64,000 nucleotides of DNA from Anseranas semipalmata (Eukaryota > Chordata > Aves > Anseriformes > Anseranatidae): contig VXAA01005213.1 in the NCBI GenBank assembly GCA_013399115.1, forward strand, positions 1-64,000. The letters are read 5' to 3'. Shown here piece by piece: positions 1-13,996 of the stretch. The stretch's first letter is position 1, and every line of letters starts with the position of its first letter. The notes under the pieces are model-generated. The model had not been told where the DNA came from. It did no database searches and worked only from the letters and a program-made list of their open reading frames with translations. The position numbers and the translations under genes are program-made.

Positions 1-19
1 GATTCTGTGATTCTGTAAA
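1..19 (+). repeat. CR1 retroposon 3' tail, cut by window edge
   Basis: The first bases contain two copies of the ATTCTGTG-like octamer with which avian CR1 LINEs end. The body of the element would lie to the left of the window, so length and subfamily cannot be judged. Confidence 0.5.
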
Positions 20-1147
20 CTTTGCTTGCCAATTATAAGGAAAAAGCTGTCTTGTTCAGGGCTCTTAACTTCCTCAGATTTACTGTTGTATTTTATTTTA
101 TTTATTTATTTTAAATGATTTTTGCTACTATTGTTACAGGAAGTCTTCTAAAAAATAAACTGCTCAGTTACCTCAACATCTGCAGACTGATATTTCCATT
201 CTCTTTCCTGCAGTACCTGAGCTTGTCAATGTGAACTCTTCTGTACATTAATTGAACTCTCCAGAAGTGGAGCATTCGCTACAAAAGAGCAGTGGAAGTA
301 GGTGTTAGAAATGAGCAGTATGGAGGATGTCCAGAAAGTGTCAGGGAAGAGACTGAGTGAAGGACTCAACCCATCCATTGATTCAGGTGCTCTAGCTTTG
401 TTAGGACAAAAAAAAAAGGGTTTTTTTGCTCCTTTGAGCAAACCCAACTGATCAAGCCAGCTGTGTTTCAAGGGGGGGCAAAAAAAAAAATTGCAATAAG
501 TATTTGTCTGAAATAACTGTTCTTTTATTTGTGCTGTATTTCTTTTCTATGAACATTGTTTTTCCTAGTTATGTTTACAAATGGGTAATTTAGGTACCGT
601 TTTCTTAGTTTTTTCAGTAATAAATGAAACAATAAAGTGATAGAACTCTAAATGATTAATTGCAAATAACAAACAGCTTAAAATTCTTGTGGAAATGTTA
701 AGCTATAGAACTATGTTGGGAAAGCCTATTTAGGCATTGTGCATTTCCCCCCCCCTCCAGCTTAACAGATTCTAAATTTCAATAGAGACAAATCAAATCT
801 CACATTGGGAAGGGAAATATTTAAATCTTCAAGTAAATAATGTATTTTGGCTTGCTTTTTATGACCTTTGTTATTGTGCTTCCTGTCCTAAGGTGTATAG
901 GGTCTACTGTAAACCAAGCAAGATGAATAAATGTTTGGAAGGTTTTTTTTTTTTTTGCTTTTTGCTTGTTTGTTTTTTGTAGTTGTTTTGTTTTTAAGTT
1001 AAAACCTCAAGCATGTTGCTCTTGGTAGGTATCGTACTTTGAGCTGTATGTTGGGTTTGATCAAAAAGCAAGGCAAAAGCAGAGTTTTCCTTGCATCTTT
1101 TCACTCTCAAGGTGAAAGGGAGAATTCATTCAATATCAGTGATGTAG

Positions 1148-1352
1148 AGGAAAGTTACATTTTTCTACTGTGAGGGTGACTCAGTGCTGGCCCTGGGTGC
1201 CTGTAGAGGTTGTGGAGTCTCCATCCATGGAGATATTCAAAACCCATGGTCCTGGGCAGCCAGCTGTAAGGTGGCCTTGCTTGAGCAGGGGATTGGACCA
1301 GGTGATTTCCAGAGGTTGCTTCCAGTCTACACCACTCCGTCATTCTGTGAAA
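1148..1352 (+). repeat. CR1 LINE 3' fragment
   Basis: This matches the CR1 3' end in order: the part reading 'ctgtgagggtgactcag', the 'gttgtggagtctcc' block, the 'ttgagcaggggattggacca' block, and the terminal 'cattctgtga' octamer-like end. It is 5'-truncated, as is usual for avian CR1, and lies in sense orientation inside the SP4 intron. Divergence from the remembered consensus is moderate. Confidence 0.85.
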
Positions 1353-2092
1353 CTATGCAGAAAAGATGTACCAAGTGTCAGTCAAAAGAATAATTGAAAA
1401 TATGGGGCAGGAGAAGCTGGATGAGGAGGATAAAGAAACTAAGTATTTGAGCCTTAAAAGCAGATCTTTAAACAATGGTTTAGTTAAGTGCTAATCAAAC
1501 AATGGACTACCTAAAAGCAACTGTGTTTACTTGAACACGCAGCGATCTACCTGTCGTGGCCTTTGAGCAAGCTGTACAAAGTAAACTGCGTTTCTTCTGT
1601 GCTATTGAATTATTGCTGTTTTATACATGGTTCCCTGTGGAACAGAATAGACTTTGGTGTTATTTAGAAGTAACATATATGGCGACTTCCCAAATTTACC
1701 CCATATAAGCCTGGGGACAAGCAGGTGCTAGACAGTTCTCTTGCCTTCTTTTAAAGCTTCTGCTGCGATAGGTGTATATGCAAGATCAAAGGATTCCCCT
1801 CCCACCCCCCTTCTTAAAATAAAGTAGCCTCCGCTGTTTTAAATCTTATTTTCAGGCCTTTATTTGTCCAGATGTGTTAATTGATGAATATGAGTGTGTG
1901 GAGGGAACTTGTTTTAGTACTAGACGATTCTAAGAAAAGTATGGAGTTCATAAAACCATTTCCTTTTGGTGGGCTAAATTTCTTTGTCCCTCAACACATT
2001 GGTCTTGTAGTATGTTTGTATTAGGAATAGCACAGAATATGAGTATTTCTGGGTGTTGATGAATATGGGGTGAAATAAAACATCCAGTTTTA

Positions 2093-2176
2093 TTAAGACC
2101 CTGCTTGAGCAGGGGGGTTGGACTAGATGATCTCTAGAGGTCCCTTCCAACCTCAACCATTCTATGATTCTGTAAT
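2093..2176 (+). repeat. Short CR1 LINE 3' fragment
   Basis: This is the last ~80 bases of a CR1. It contains 'gcttgagcaggggggttgga', then the 'ctagatgatctctagaggtc' block, and ends in 'attctatgattctgtaa'. It is closer to a typical avian CR1 than the copy near 1.2 kb and is strongly 5'-truncated. Confidence 0.88.
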
Positions 2177-5100
2177 GAAATGCTGAGTATTTGTGGTTTG
2201 TCTGTAAGAGTTTTGTGTTCTGCCTGTTCTTACTCTGGGGCCTTCAGAAGAGGTTGCAAGCTTCTTTTTGAACTTTTTTTTTATTGTTTTTGCTGACAGT
2301 GGGAATATATTGACCCTGGCCTAGTGGTGGAAAGAATGGCTCTTCAGAATAATTCCATGTTTCTTATGAAGGAAAAAAAAAGTAATAGATCAGACTTGTA
2401 TACCTCTTGAAATAATTTTGTTACATGATGCTGTTTTTTAGCTCTCCTTAATATGGGATGTTTTTGTTTTAAAAATGGTGAGAAATGTTACTTGTGTTTT
2501 ATGTATATCTAGTCCAAGCTTTGTTAGTTGCTTTAAGCAAGAGTCCCCAGATCCCACCACCTTGCAACTCAAGTGCAAGCCATTTTAAGCCATGAGTGAT
2601 GGCATGGCCTGAATTATGGGGAATTTGAAGTTCATCCACCAAAATAACATGGAGGAATGACTTGGATCAGTGGAACAGTTTGCTGCCTGGCAACTGGAGA
2701 GTTTTAAGAGTCTTCTGCAGGGATGTGCCATGGATTCTGAAACAGTCGTTAATGACAATGAAGTCCAATACCTAGTGTTCTCATTAGGGCGCTTCTTAAA
2801 ATGTAATTGCCCTTCTCTTTCATACTCTAGTAATGTGAGTTACTAAGGCTTTTTTTCCTTTCTTTTTGACCAGCTCCTTTCATTGTGCTACTGTTACTAG
2901 TTATACAATTTGCTAGTACCTCCAGGTCTCTTCTTGTCATGCATTTTTTCAAATTTGTATGCATCCGTCTTCTGCTTGTCTTCCAGGCTTTCTCTTCGCT
3001 TTGCTTCTTTATTAACTCTTCTTGTGTGAGTCACTAATTCTGACTTGCTGTTCAAAGGCTGAAGAGACTATTTACATTTTATTACCATTCTGCTTCAGAC
3101 TTTGTAGAGGATTTAAAGAATTTGGTAAAATGCTTCTAACAGGAATAAAATGATAAAATAAATGCATGTAACTTGAGACTGAGTCAAAGAAGTTTGACTA
3201 AATATTTAGTTTCTGACCATGTCTGATGCTGACTGCAAGAGTAATTGGCTTTCTCAGATACTCTTCCCACCCTTCAGTGATCTGCAGCTCAGGTCTTCAT
3301 GAGCCAGAAGTGCTATTTTTTTAATTCTTAATAATCTTTGATGGATCTTTGATCTTTTCTTCCATGAATTTGCATTTTTTTTAGTCCGTGTAAATTTTTG
3401 ACATGTTCATTACTTGTCTGCAGTAAATGCAGTGTCTTAATTGTTGTGTAAGACATCTTTTTATTTAATGTTCTCAATCTCTTCTATTATGAGAAATTAA
3501 ATGACCTGATTCACCTTTGTACTGCTCACGATCTTCTATTATGTCTGCCATTTATGATAGTTATTGAGGGAGAGAAGGTGTTTAGCCTGAAGTCCTAGAA
3601 TATTACACTTAAGTCATTAAATGTAATGAAAATGCTCTTTCTTTCGATGTAATCGGTGGGTCTCCTTGCTCATGTTGATGCAACAGTATGCGTAGAATCA
3701 GAACTCAATGAGTTGTGTAGCTAAGCAAGGAAGGATGTCTGCAGGTGGTGACAAGGTGAAAAGGGTTTAAAATAGCCACAGTATATAGAAGCAAACTGGC
3801 AAATGTAATTACCAAGCGTAGAAGTCAGAGGAGCTAAAGGACGGTGGTTGTGTGAGGTTTTTTGAACAACATCCCATGCTTCTCTGGATGCTCATTGGCA
3901 AGCAAGCTGTGGCATATACCTTGAAAGAAATAGAAGCTGCAAAGCTATGGAATCTGCAATAAAAAAAAAAAAAAAGTACGAGATAAGAACTGAGCTATTT
4001 TCTACAAAAACATAACAAATGCAGGACTTCTGCTTAGTTCTTGCAGCTTTTTGTGTTAGTTGATGTTCTGAGGGTGGGAAGAGTGTAGAAACTTAGTGTA
4101 CTTCTTCCAAAGTCATGAAAGATCACTTGCAATTCCTCTCAGGTTGACTTCAGCTGAGAATTGTTGCAGAACCACAGCATTCTAAATATTATAGCACTGG
4201 CATTCTTTTCAAATGCTTTGGAGTAATTAGAAGCATTTAGTTTTCCAATGAAAAAATTGCTTGTTTGTGGGATTTTCTTAAACTGAATTTCAAAATAGTG
4301 GCAGAAGCAGTTTAACAACAAACTATGCTGGTGACAGCAAACATTTGCCTAGGTGATAGTAGCTTAAAAATAAAGTATCAATATACTGTTCTGAACTTGA
4401 TGCATAAGGAGTACACAGTCTTACTATTCAGCTAAATGGAGAATCACGTGGTAAAAATGCCTCAGTAAAATAAGCCTTTGCCTTACCTGTGAGAAGCAAG
4501 ACATGACTTCTTTGTCGCTTACAGAGAAAGCGGGAAGGGGAAGTATTTCAAGTACCAGCTTTGCACATAATTGCAAGGTGAAACAGGTTTCTAATGAGCC
4601 ATTTCTATGCTATCAATTTCAAGAATTAGATGCAAGTTCTTAAGCTCTTCAAAGCAAAGAGTTAGTAAAACTATTTCCCAGTTAGAGTATGTGGTCTTAC
4701 AAAAATGTTTCAGCGTTACGGGTTCTCTCTCTTGCAGTATCAGTTCTTGCCCTCCCTTGTCTTGTTCCCCATTGTCAGAAATCAGAGCATATAGAGCAGG
4801 AAATGAATTGGCTGAACTTTCTTCTTCAGAAAATATCAAGCAAGTACATGCTTAATACTGCACATCTTCATCATCTTGCTAGTATTTAATTATTTTTGTT
4901 TTTAAGGGTGCTTGGATCTGTGGATCTGTACTAAGCTACTCTTCCATTACTACCTGGGAAAGGGGGTGAGGGGTGGGGAGCATATTCAAAATCGGATTTT
5001 AATACCTTCCTCAGTGTAACATGCATTATGTTATGAAGTACTTAGCTTCATGTAATTTGGTAGTGGTAGATGTTAGAAATTCTCACTGTTCTAATGTATT

Positions 5101-6330
5101 AAAAGTGTTGGATGTTAATGATGATTACTTAAAATTTAACTGTTATGCAATGGGATGTCATGTTCCAAGAGGAATGTTAATTTCGGGTATAAAATATTAT
5201 TGAAACACAACTAAATTTTTTGATGGTTAGTAATTTGAATGAATGTTTAGTTAATAAAAGTTTTATTCATATGTTGCAGCATAGTAGTTGGGACTGCATA
5301 TGAAATGTAATTTTCATAATGATTATTTTGCTCTTGTCATGAAACTTTCACCAAAACAAAAGCTCTGGACATCCACAATCTCTCAAGAAACTTGCATTTC
5401 AGCATCTGTTTAGGATAGTTTGCAGTATAATTTATATTGGTTTCTGCATGCATCCATTCTTAAGGTTGGAGTTTGTGAGGTTTAATACTTCTGACAGTGG
5501 CTAACAGTCACGTACCTTGACCGGCCAGTCATTGGTACACCATGTTACTCCAACATGCATAATTGGTCTTTCTAGAGTGGCAGGCTAGTATCATTCTTGT
5601 GCAAAGAGAAAATGCCCAGTTAATATCCTCCTGCCAAAAGCAACTTGGCACACATGTTAGGTACAAGTCTGACTTTCCTTAATGGTAGAATGGTTTCAAG
5701 TGATGTGACCGCTTTTCCTTTGAGCAAAATATTGAACTCTAAGAGATAAGGGCCTTGGTTGTGTTGTTTCCTTAGCCATTGGGAAGCAACTTTGAGTAAA
5801 ACATCAAGCTCTTCAATTTGTTCCTGAACCAAAAGGGAAGAGCAGGTAAGATCAAGCACACTCTTTTACAGGAGCAACGATGTTACAGAAGAGCTGGCAG
5901 AACAGAACTTCCAAGGGTTTTGATCTTAGAGAGCTACATGGCCCTTTTTTGACTGTATAAGATGTAGCTCTCTTGGTCCTTGCCTGATTACAGGCTGTAG
6001 CAAGATTACAGTTGTTTCAGCTTTAATAAACAAATTAGTCTCCATTGCTAGCATTTTCTTATTCTGAACAAATTATCAAATGCTATGTGACTTAGCCTAG
6101 TTTTAGAGTCAGCTAACTTCCTTTCTGTTGAAAGAATTTTCCATTTTCTGTGTATGTACCAGTTTACTAATCCCTCCTGTGCATAAAGGCACATTTATTT
6201 TTATCTTGATCAATATAAAGATAGCATTTCCTATAGCCAAAATGTTTACTTCAAGGACATTTATGAACCTTTTAGTCAAGTGTGGACTTGGAAGCATAAA
6301 ATACGTCAACCATCTAAACTATCGTTAAAA

Positions 6331-6412
6331 ACAAACAAACAAAAAACCAGAATACTGAAACCTTAGCTTGTTGGTTTGTTTGTTGTTTTTTTTTTTTGTT
6401 TGTTTGTTTGTT
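6331..6412. repeat. AAAC / GTTT inverted simple repeat
   Basis: An (AAAC)n-like stretch at 6331-6347 is followed about 25 bases later by a complementary (GTTT)n tract interrupted by a T run (6373-6412). The two arms could pair in single-stranded DNA or in the intronic RNA. Nothing else suggests function. Confidence 0.6.
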
Positions 6413-8706
6413 TCCTGTCTGCCTCCTTTCAGGATTAGGCAGTTGCAATTTCCATGGTAATATACAGAAGTTGAACTGAGATGCTGAAAAACAGACTTCC
6501 TAGAAATCCCAGAAAACAGTATTTTGATTTCTATGTGTCAGAAGAGTGTAGGATGTGTGTGCAACATCTTTATTGTTACAGTTTGTCCAGTATTGAGCTC
6601 TTCTAGTCAGACTGTAGAGACCAATAGTCAACAAGCTTCTTTCTTGCCCTATCCCCATTTCAAAGTAGAGGGGAAGAGGCGGAAGAAAGAACTGAGCCAC
6701 ATTCTGTTGTGGCTATAAGCTGTAGAATAACCTGAGAGTTGGGATGGGATGATGGGGTAGAGGGAGATGTTCAGTAAAAATGAACTTTAAAAGCTACACT
6801 TCTTACATCTACTGCTAGTTTCCATGCAGTGCACCTGACATTCTGCAGCACAGTTGGTAGTTGGATTTTCAGCTATCTGTTCTAAGGTTCAATATACAAG
6901 GCACTACTTGTTTTCATCTGCAGAGAAGTGTTCTTGAATGCTTATCCTAAATACATTTTTTTTTATTTGACTTTTTTTTCAAATCCAGTTTTTGGAAAGG
7001 ATATCTTGCCTTAGCGGTAGGATAACAAGATTTTTTTTTTCTGATTCCAGCTCCTTTATAATGTCTAACAAACTGAACATATTTTCTTTTCAGTTAAAAC
7101 CTATTAAAATCACAGCAACAATCCAGAACAATTAGAGTTATTGCCTTGCTTTGCCTGAAACCTCTACTTGGTTGTGCAAGACTAAATTTTCTGAAAATGT
7201 AGCTCCATGTTTGCTTATTTTCATATATTGTTCACATATAGGTCTTTTTATGTTGTATTTGTGATAGCTCTTTGCTAAGTTTAATAGTAATAAAGAGAAA
7301 ATAGGCTTTCAATTAAATGAAAGGTAATACCAGCTGGAAAAACTTGTTTTCTGTCTGAAAATACTGAGGTGACTTCAGGTTGTCCTAATGCATTTGTGAA
7401 AATCCTTACATTTTTTGAAAAGTTAAAGTACCTCCATGAAACTTCTTGAGCATTGTTTTGTTTTTCTCTGTTGCCAATATGATTCTTCCACAAAAGGAAA
7501 AACTCTGGGGCAAAAGAGAAGGCAGCATTGTCTGCGTACTGTTTAAATAACATCAAATCACATTGTCTTCTGTGCCAATACTGAACCTCACTGTTGTCTT
7601 CACATATGTCTAAGATGATTTTAATCTCATTCTTCTGCATGAAACCTTTCTAGTAGGTGATGTTAAAAATATTTTTTTCCAACTATAAACTATTGCACGG
7701 ACTTCTTAAAATTTTAAAATCTTGGCTAATCTTAAAGTAAACTGTGTCATTTTCCGAAAGGAATGAATATTAGAGTAAAGAATGTTTGCAAGCTGACCGC
7801 AGTTAGAGTATGTGGAGGGGGGAAAGAAGATGAGACCTCTTTCACCCGTTGTTTTGTGTCAGTGAGTTGTTTAATGGGTGAGTTGACGTGTCACCTCCAA
7901 TGCTTGTAGAACTTTGAAGTTCTGCAGCTTGTCATTAACTGTACTTTAGTCATCCTGTAGTAATATACACAGAGTTAATGGGTGTCAGTTGCAACCTTCT
8001 CTTTCATTTTTAGAATATGCAGTTAAACAAATTTTTGTTTTTGTAACATTAACCACTCTGGCTCTATATACACTTTGCAAAGTGTTCCTCAGCTTTTGCA
8101 GTAAGGTGCACGCTACTGAGGTATCTCTGTTATTAATGCTGCCATCTCTGTAACTGCAGAATGCTGGCTGCACAACAGCAACAGGAACTCTGTGCAAATT
8201 GTTTTGGGGAACTGAGAATTTCTAGAAACTAGAAGTGTCCTTTTCTTAGTCTTACATTTCTGTTCTTTCCAAGATGAATTTTCCAAAGCTTGACTCCCAT
8301 GACTTCTGTGGATTGTCAAAGTTGTAGCCTTTTCCCTTTCTACCCTACTTGTCTCAAAGATTAGTTTTTCATGCTTTCTACTTCAAGTGAACAAGAACAG
8401 TGTGATAGGAATGTGTGTGCAATGTGTAGTAAAAGGAAACTTGTTTTGACTTATGATGGCCAAGCCTAATGACAGTCGTCTTGAGTTGTAGATCCCTCTG
8501 TAGGGAAGTCACTCTGTAGGAAAGTATTTCTTAGGTAGCATGCATTAGCTTTCTTTGTTATCCAGGTTGTGTTATGGGAGCTCTTATTTTGCAAGTTAGT
8601 ACTTACATAGTACTTATAAGTACAAGGAGTTACTTAAAAATGTCTTCTTGCATGAATGCATTAGACTCATATACAGGAAAGTATATATGAGATGTAACTG
8701 TTAAGA

Positions 8707-8760
8707 TGCAGGGTTTTTTTGTTTGTTTGTTTTTGTGGTGTGGTTTTTTTTTTTTTTTTT
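8707..8760. repeat. T / GTTT low-complexity tract
   Basis: This is a T-rich low-complexity run with a (GTTT)n segment and a 16-base T run. It lies in the SP4 intron and shows no retroposon body upstream. Confidence 0.6.
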
Positions 8761-10460
8761 CCAAACTTGGAAGAATAAGTGGTGCTGGAGAACAAAAGAT
8801 GTGCAATCCTGTATGGTTATAATAAGTCATGCATTAACTGCTTGAATGTTTAAGGTTAGTGACTAAAATCATGTAGGTTCTTCTATTTGAGAAGGCTTAA
8901 AAATGTTTATAACATCATTCTTTGTTGCACTGTCATAATCATATATGCAATATTCTAATGAGTGAGAGGCTTACTGGACTTCATTTGTAAAATAAATACT
9001 ATATCAGGTTGCCTTGTTGTTTTGTTTGACCACAAGACAACATGCAGTGGTTACAAAAGAAAGAGAGTACTTAGACCTGAGAGAAATAAAATTAAATGCA
9101 GTAATTGGTATCAGTGTTATGTTGTACAGTAACACATTGTTGTAACTTAAAGTTGTAACCTGCCAGCACATACAATAAAGTTCAGTGATGATTTTGTTGA
9201 TCAAAAATGTTTCATGGTTTTGGGAGATTGGTTCTTCTTAAAATTCCCATTATTTCTTTTTAACACTGTCTTCTAAAGCAGGTGTAAATGTGCAGCGACT
9301 GCTTTGACAACTCATGTATAATAAGACAGATGAACTGAAGTATGACTTTTCTGTTCCTGTATGTATAACATCTCAACTACCTGTTTTTAAAATCAGCAGG
9401 GTTTGTTTTCTTTTTTAAATAAAAGCTTATTTGTATCTAGATCATCTATTCAAAACTCCTTCCTTTTATATTTTTTTAGCAGTTGCCTCAATTCTATTTT
9501 GTAGGCAGCTACAAAACTCATACCAGTAGTTAAGTAATACCTCAGTATTTTTTTCTTCAGTAAACTTGATTCAAAAAAACAAAACAATGAAATTCCTTAT
9601 CTACGTCTCATCTACATCTACCATTAGTTACCAAGTTGTAAAGATTTTTTTTTCATTAAGAAAATACAAAAAAGTACAACAGTGCGTTCAGCAGGTTTTA
9701 GTTCACCTCATCTGGCTACTAGCACTGATGAGCTCTGGCACCATGTTGTAGTTTGTACTGCCATGTAAAAGTTTTATTATATCCTGAGCAACAGTAGAGG
9801 CTCTGCTTATTGAATAGATACAGTGTTAGGGCATTATATAGATAAGAAAATGACTCCATGTCTTAGAATTGCTGCAGTTTTTGGTGTAGCTTTTGTTACT
9901 GCAAACATTTCAATTCACTATTCCTCTCTAGCTAAATAGTGCTAATATTTGCCTTCTGTTCTCCCAGTTTAGGTTCCTTAAACTTTTTTCTGTTAGCAGG
10001 ATGACATCCATTGATATGTTTTGTTCAATATGATGGTGTCAGTGACCTGCATTTTCAGTAATTTTTTTCAGTGCTGTGTATCCTTTTATCTTCCCTTAAT
10101 GAGTATAAATGTTGTAAAAGTTAAAGCCTTTAGCATTCCATTCGTGGATCCTAGAATATAGTTTAAAAAAAATCAAAATCCCATACAACTCAAGACTATA
10201 GTGAGCTCACTTTAAAATCTAGGCCAGGGCATGTTCTGTCTTTTGTTTGTTCATTTGTTTTTGTGAAAGGTTTCTAATCTTTTTCTTCAAAAGAAAAGAT
10301 TTTTCAACTGGCCTAAAATGTATTTATTTTTACTGTTAAAGAACTAGAATAAAGAATTTCATATTTAACAAATTTAAAAGAAAACTAGATACATTTCTTT
10401 CTATCCCGTATGCTATTAGTGTTTCAGTTTGTTGGGATGATTTTTCAGGAGTACAAAAAT

Positions 10461-10488
10461 AAAAAAAAAAAAAAAAAAAAAAAAAAAA
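10461..10488. repeat. Poly(A) tract, 28 bases
   Basis: This is an uninterrupted run of 28 A residues followed by GAAAAAG. No recognisable retrocopy or SINE precedes it and I saw no target-site duplication, so I call it a homopolymer only. Confidence 0.75.
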
Positions 10489-13400
10489 GAAAAAGTCCAG
10501 GAATTACAATATTGAACTTTCCAGTGTTTTCTGATAAATATTCTTTGCAGGGATGTACATAATTATCATATATCTGTGCTTCCTCCAGTTATTTACCTCA
10601 ATAAGCAAATCTCTATGAATACTGTGGCCTGGATCTTTAAATAATGCTATTTGTGAGATATTTTGAGTGTTTCAGAACCTTCTGTTCTGATCTCAGTAAG
10701 TGGAATTCAAGGGAAGGGAAGTTTAAAATAACTCTGCAAGCTTAATTTAAAGAAGAAAATCAACATTCACATTAGAAAATGTAATAACTTTGTTAATGCC
10801 ATCTAAAGAGCAGTCCTTTAATTACTGTTTAACTGAAACCATATGGAGAATGTAATTGTTTGCCTGAGCAACCTTTTGGCATTTTCTCTTTTGTATTTTT
10901 ACTGTCACCTTTACAGTTATTGTGAAGAATTTCTACTGAAATGTATCGCTATATCATGTTTAATAAATAGATTAAGGTTGTAGCTCAGTAGTATGTATCC
11001 TATACTCCAAGATGCTTGTGGTTCTCACATGGACCATGCAAGTATTCACTGGAGCACAAATGACGAAGATGGGAGAAGGTGCAGCATCAGTAAAGTATGT
11101 AGGCAGTGGTGCGGGATATTCTGAGGAAGTATCAGAAGACTCTTGTGTGGTTGGTTGTCTCATGACTTAGACTGAAAGTTGGTTCATATCGAATCAACGC
11201 AATATATCAGATTTTTAGAAATACTGAACAGGCTTCCATATAAATGCGGATTGGTCAGATCCAGCAAGAGTTATCTGTTGGACATTAATCACTGTAGCAC
11301 CAGTCATGGAGTAGAGAAAAGGAGTTCTTCTCGGGGTTCGAGTGCCTTAATTCATATTGTACTGAAAAAGTCTTTAGTCTGGCAGCCTGGGAAAAGTTCC
11401 ATTGAAACTTTAATATCAATTAAAGAAAATCAGAGAGAAAAAGAAAACTGAGGGAAAATGGTTACATCATGGGACTTTTTTTTTTTTGGTCAAATAGGAC
11501 TTTTTGACATGGATGGAGTTATCTCTCTAACAAACTCTGATGGCAAAGGATAGCTTACTGTGCTTGAAAGCACACCTGACTGTTGGTGAGAATAGCGACA
11601 GAGGCTGCTGTAGGTGTGTCTGTAATACATGATATATCTTTAGCTTTTGCAGCGACCATTGCTAGACTGACATCATTTATAGTGCTGGCCCTGTGGATTA
11701 AAGGAGTTTGCGTCTTGAGTCTCTTTAACGCACTGGGAGCAGTTTGTGCACTGCACAAGACTACGAGCTGAGCCAGTTCTTCCTGTTAGTTTGTTTACCT
11801 TTGGCTAACTAAAAACTACAGCTGGCTTTTAAACACAAGCAATCACATTAACATGTTAAGATAAGTATTAGATATAACAAAAACAATCAGCTTTCTTTGA
11901 CTCCAGCTATTCACAGCACTCAGTCAGTACTTCAGCAGCTTACCAGCCTGACAAGGAGTTGCCCCTGGACTAGCACTTTGTTTGGAAGCTCGTGTCCTGT
12001 TCTGCCACTGTTAGACCCAAGTACTAGATACTGCTATCTGCATTTATACCTTGATGTTCTCCTTAACCTATGACGTTCTCCTTCTTCTGAGCGCTTTTCT
12101 TTCCCATTATTAAATAAATAAATTTATTTCCTGTATATTCCTATTCTGGAAAGAAAGCCTTTGTTCTATCCTAGGTGTATGGAGGCTCCACACTCAAGAT
12201 TAATGTTGTAATTATTTTTCTATGGTTCCTCTCCTTCAAATTCCAGACTCTTTGTAGAAGTGTTTTTCTGGTATTACTGTATACCTATCCCACTAATCCT
12301 ATGAATCCCAAATGTGTTTCAGTCGTTATCACATCCAGGTTTGCCTTTATTCTTTTCAGAGAACCAGAAGTACTCAGTATCTGTTAATATTTGTGGCCTG
12401 CCAAAGAAAACAAGGAATTTGTGTTTATCCATATCTAGACAAATCAGGTGCAAATTCCAGACTGAAACCAAGAGAGAGAACTGGGAAAGTCTGGTCAGTG
12501 CTTCTGATGAACGTAACCTAGTAGTGACCCAGGCACAACACAGATTTATTCTATTTCCTATAATGAACAGTGGCCTGTTGGATGGCAGTCGAGTCACTTT
12601 GGGAGGTTCTCTTAGTATTCATGTTCTTTAGTCCTAACTTGTCTGCATGTATGTGTTGGTGTTCTATAGGTTTAGTCTATGGCTGTCATCACGGCACTAT
12701 ACAAAATATCCTGTCCAAACATATATTGCTCCTCAGCAGTCACGTGAATAAAGTAGTTGTTATTCCACACTGCATTGTATGTGAACTCACTTGGTAGCTA
12801 GGCAGTTTAGGCTTGAGCGTTCTTGTAAGTCTTGTCCTCGTTGATGATTTCTATTACAGATGCCTGAGAAATAAGTTGGAGTACCCTTTGAATATCTCTG
12901 AATCACATTACCTCTAAGGGATTTCAAAGTTTTAAATTAGTGCTTCAGGTCTTGGAATATTATAAGCTACTCTTGGGAATTCTGGTTGGTCATTACACTC
13001 TGTCAATAAGTAGGTAGTGCTTCCTCTTATTTTTCCATTTGTGTGAAGGCATCGAAGTTTTGAAAATAGGAATATCTAATGATACTTTGTCCCCTTCCTG
13101 TTACTGGCAGGACTGGCATTCAGTGTTGTCATACTGCAGCTCTAAGTCATTATCGCTGTGTCAGATTGCTTGTCACATTATTTTCTCAGACCCTATAGTA
13201 CTAACTTTTTAAGCAAATGTAATATTACCCTGCTGTTCAAGATACATCACTTCTTACCTATATTGGATACTCTATTTTGCTTTAATATCAAGACAATCAT
13301 CCTGATTTCCTTTGATCAAGAAAGCCAATGAGATCAATAAACTTATGCCGCAAAACTGAATGCTTAAGTCACCAAGTCTATCTTTTAATTCCATTTGATT

Positions 13401-13698
13401 CTGTCAAGCTGCTTTTCCAGTCTTCTTGAAAACATACTCCCTTCTGCAAAACAAAATAAGCTCTGCTATGCTAGCTTGTTCAAGTCTAGTCCTACAACCT
13501 TTATTTTTCTTTGTGAAAGTTCCTTTGTGGCTCGATGTTGATTCAGTACAGATTGTAGGAGAAGTGACAGTTCTGCTTGTGTCATAAAATAACTTTCAAA
13601 ATGAGCTAGTTGTAGTTTTCTGCATGTAGATGTGTTTTCCAAGGCAATAGACTTAACAATATTTCTGCATAAGATTTTGTTTTCTCATTTATCTCAGC

Positions 13699-13741
13699 TT
13701 TTTTTTTTTTTTTGGGGTGGGGGGGGCATCTNNGGGGGGGG
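13699..13741. repeat. T run followed by G-rich run with two Ns
   Basis: A T run passes into GGGGTGGGGGGGG and then a second G run that follows two undetermined bases at 13732-13733. Long G runs of this sort can form quadruplexes and often break sequencing, so the exact length is unreliable. It sits about 260 bases upstream of an SP4 exon. Confidence 0.6.
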
Positions 13742-13996
13742 GAACATCTGTTAAGCTAGTTCACATTTCTTAGTATCATTCAGTGTTTTGCAGTCTTGTA
13801 CTGTTCTCATAATAAATTATATTAAGCAGGATTATCTAAACTAGCAGGTATGTCTTCTGTTAGTGCTTCAGAAAAATGGCTGGATTTAATATTTGTTTTG
13901 TGGCTTCCCTTTAAGTGGATTTTCTTTTCTATAAAATATATGAAGTTTATTTGTGAAATGACCAAGAAAAGGCACAAACGTTGTCTTCTTTTACAG

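Larger units (their letters stand above)
20..13996 (+). other. SP4: Presumed large SP4 intron (no recognised gene)
   Basis: The first recognised SP4 coding exon begins at 13997 in mid-codon, so the sequence to its left is intronic. I found none of the upstream SP4 exons (short first exons and the large Gln/Ser/Thr-rich exon), so they must lie left of the window. The stretch is AT-rich and contains two CR1 fragments, homopolymer and GTTT tracts. Scattered open frames of 60-119 codons occur on both strands. None has splice support or a domain I recognise. Confidence 0.7.

Noticed and set aside
7281..7640. A 119-codon open frame on the minus strand in the SP4 intron.
   Set aside because: AT-rich, with no recognised domain, splice sites or codon bias. 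A frame of this length is expected now and then by chance.
10461..10488. Poly(A) run as the tail of a processed pseudogene.
   Set aside because: The sequence upstream gives no coding or known SINE match and I saw no target-site duplication.
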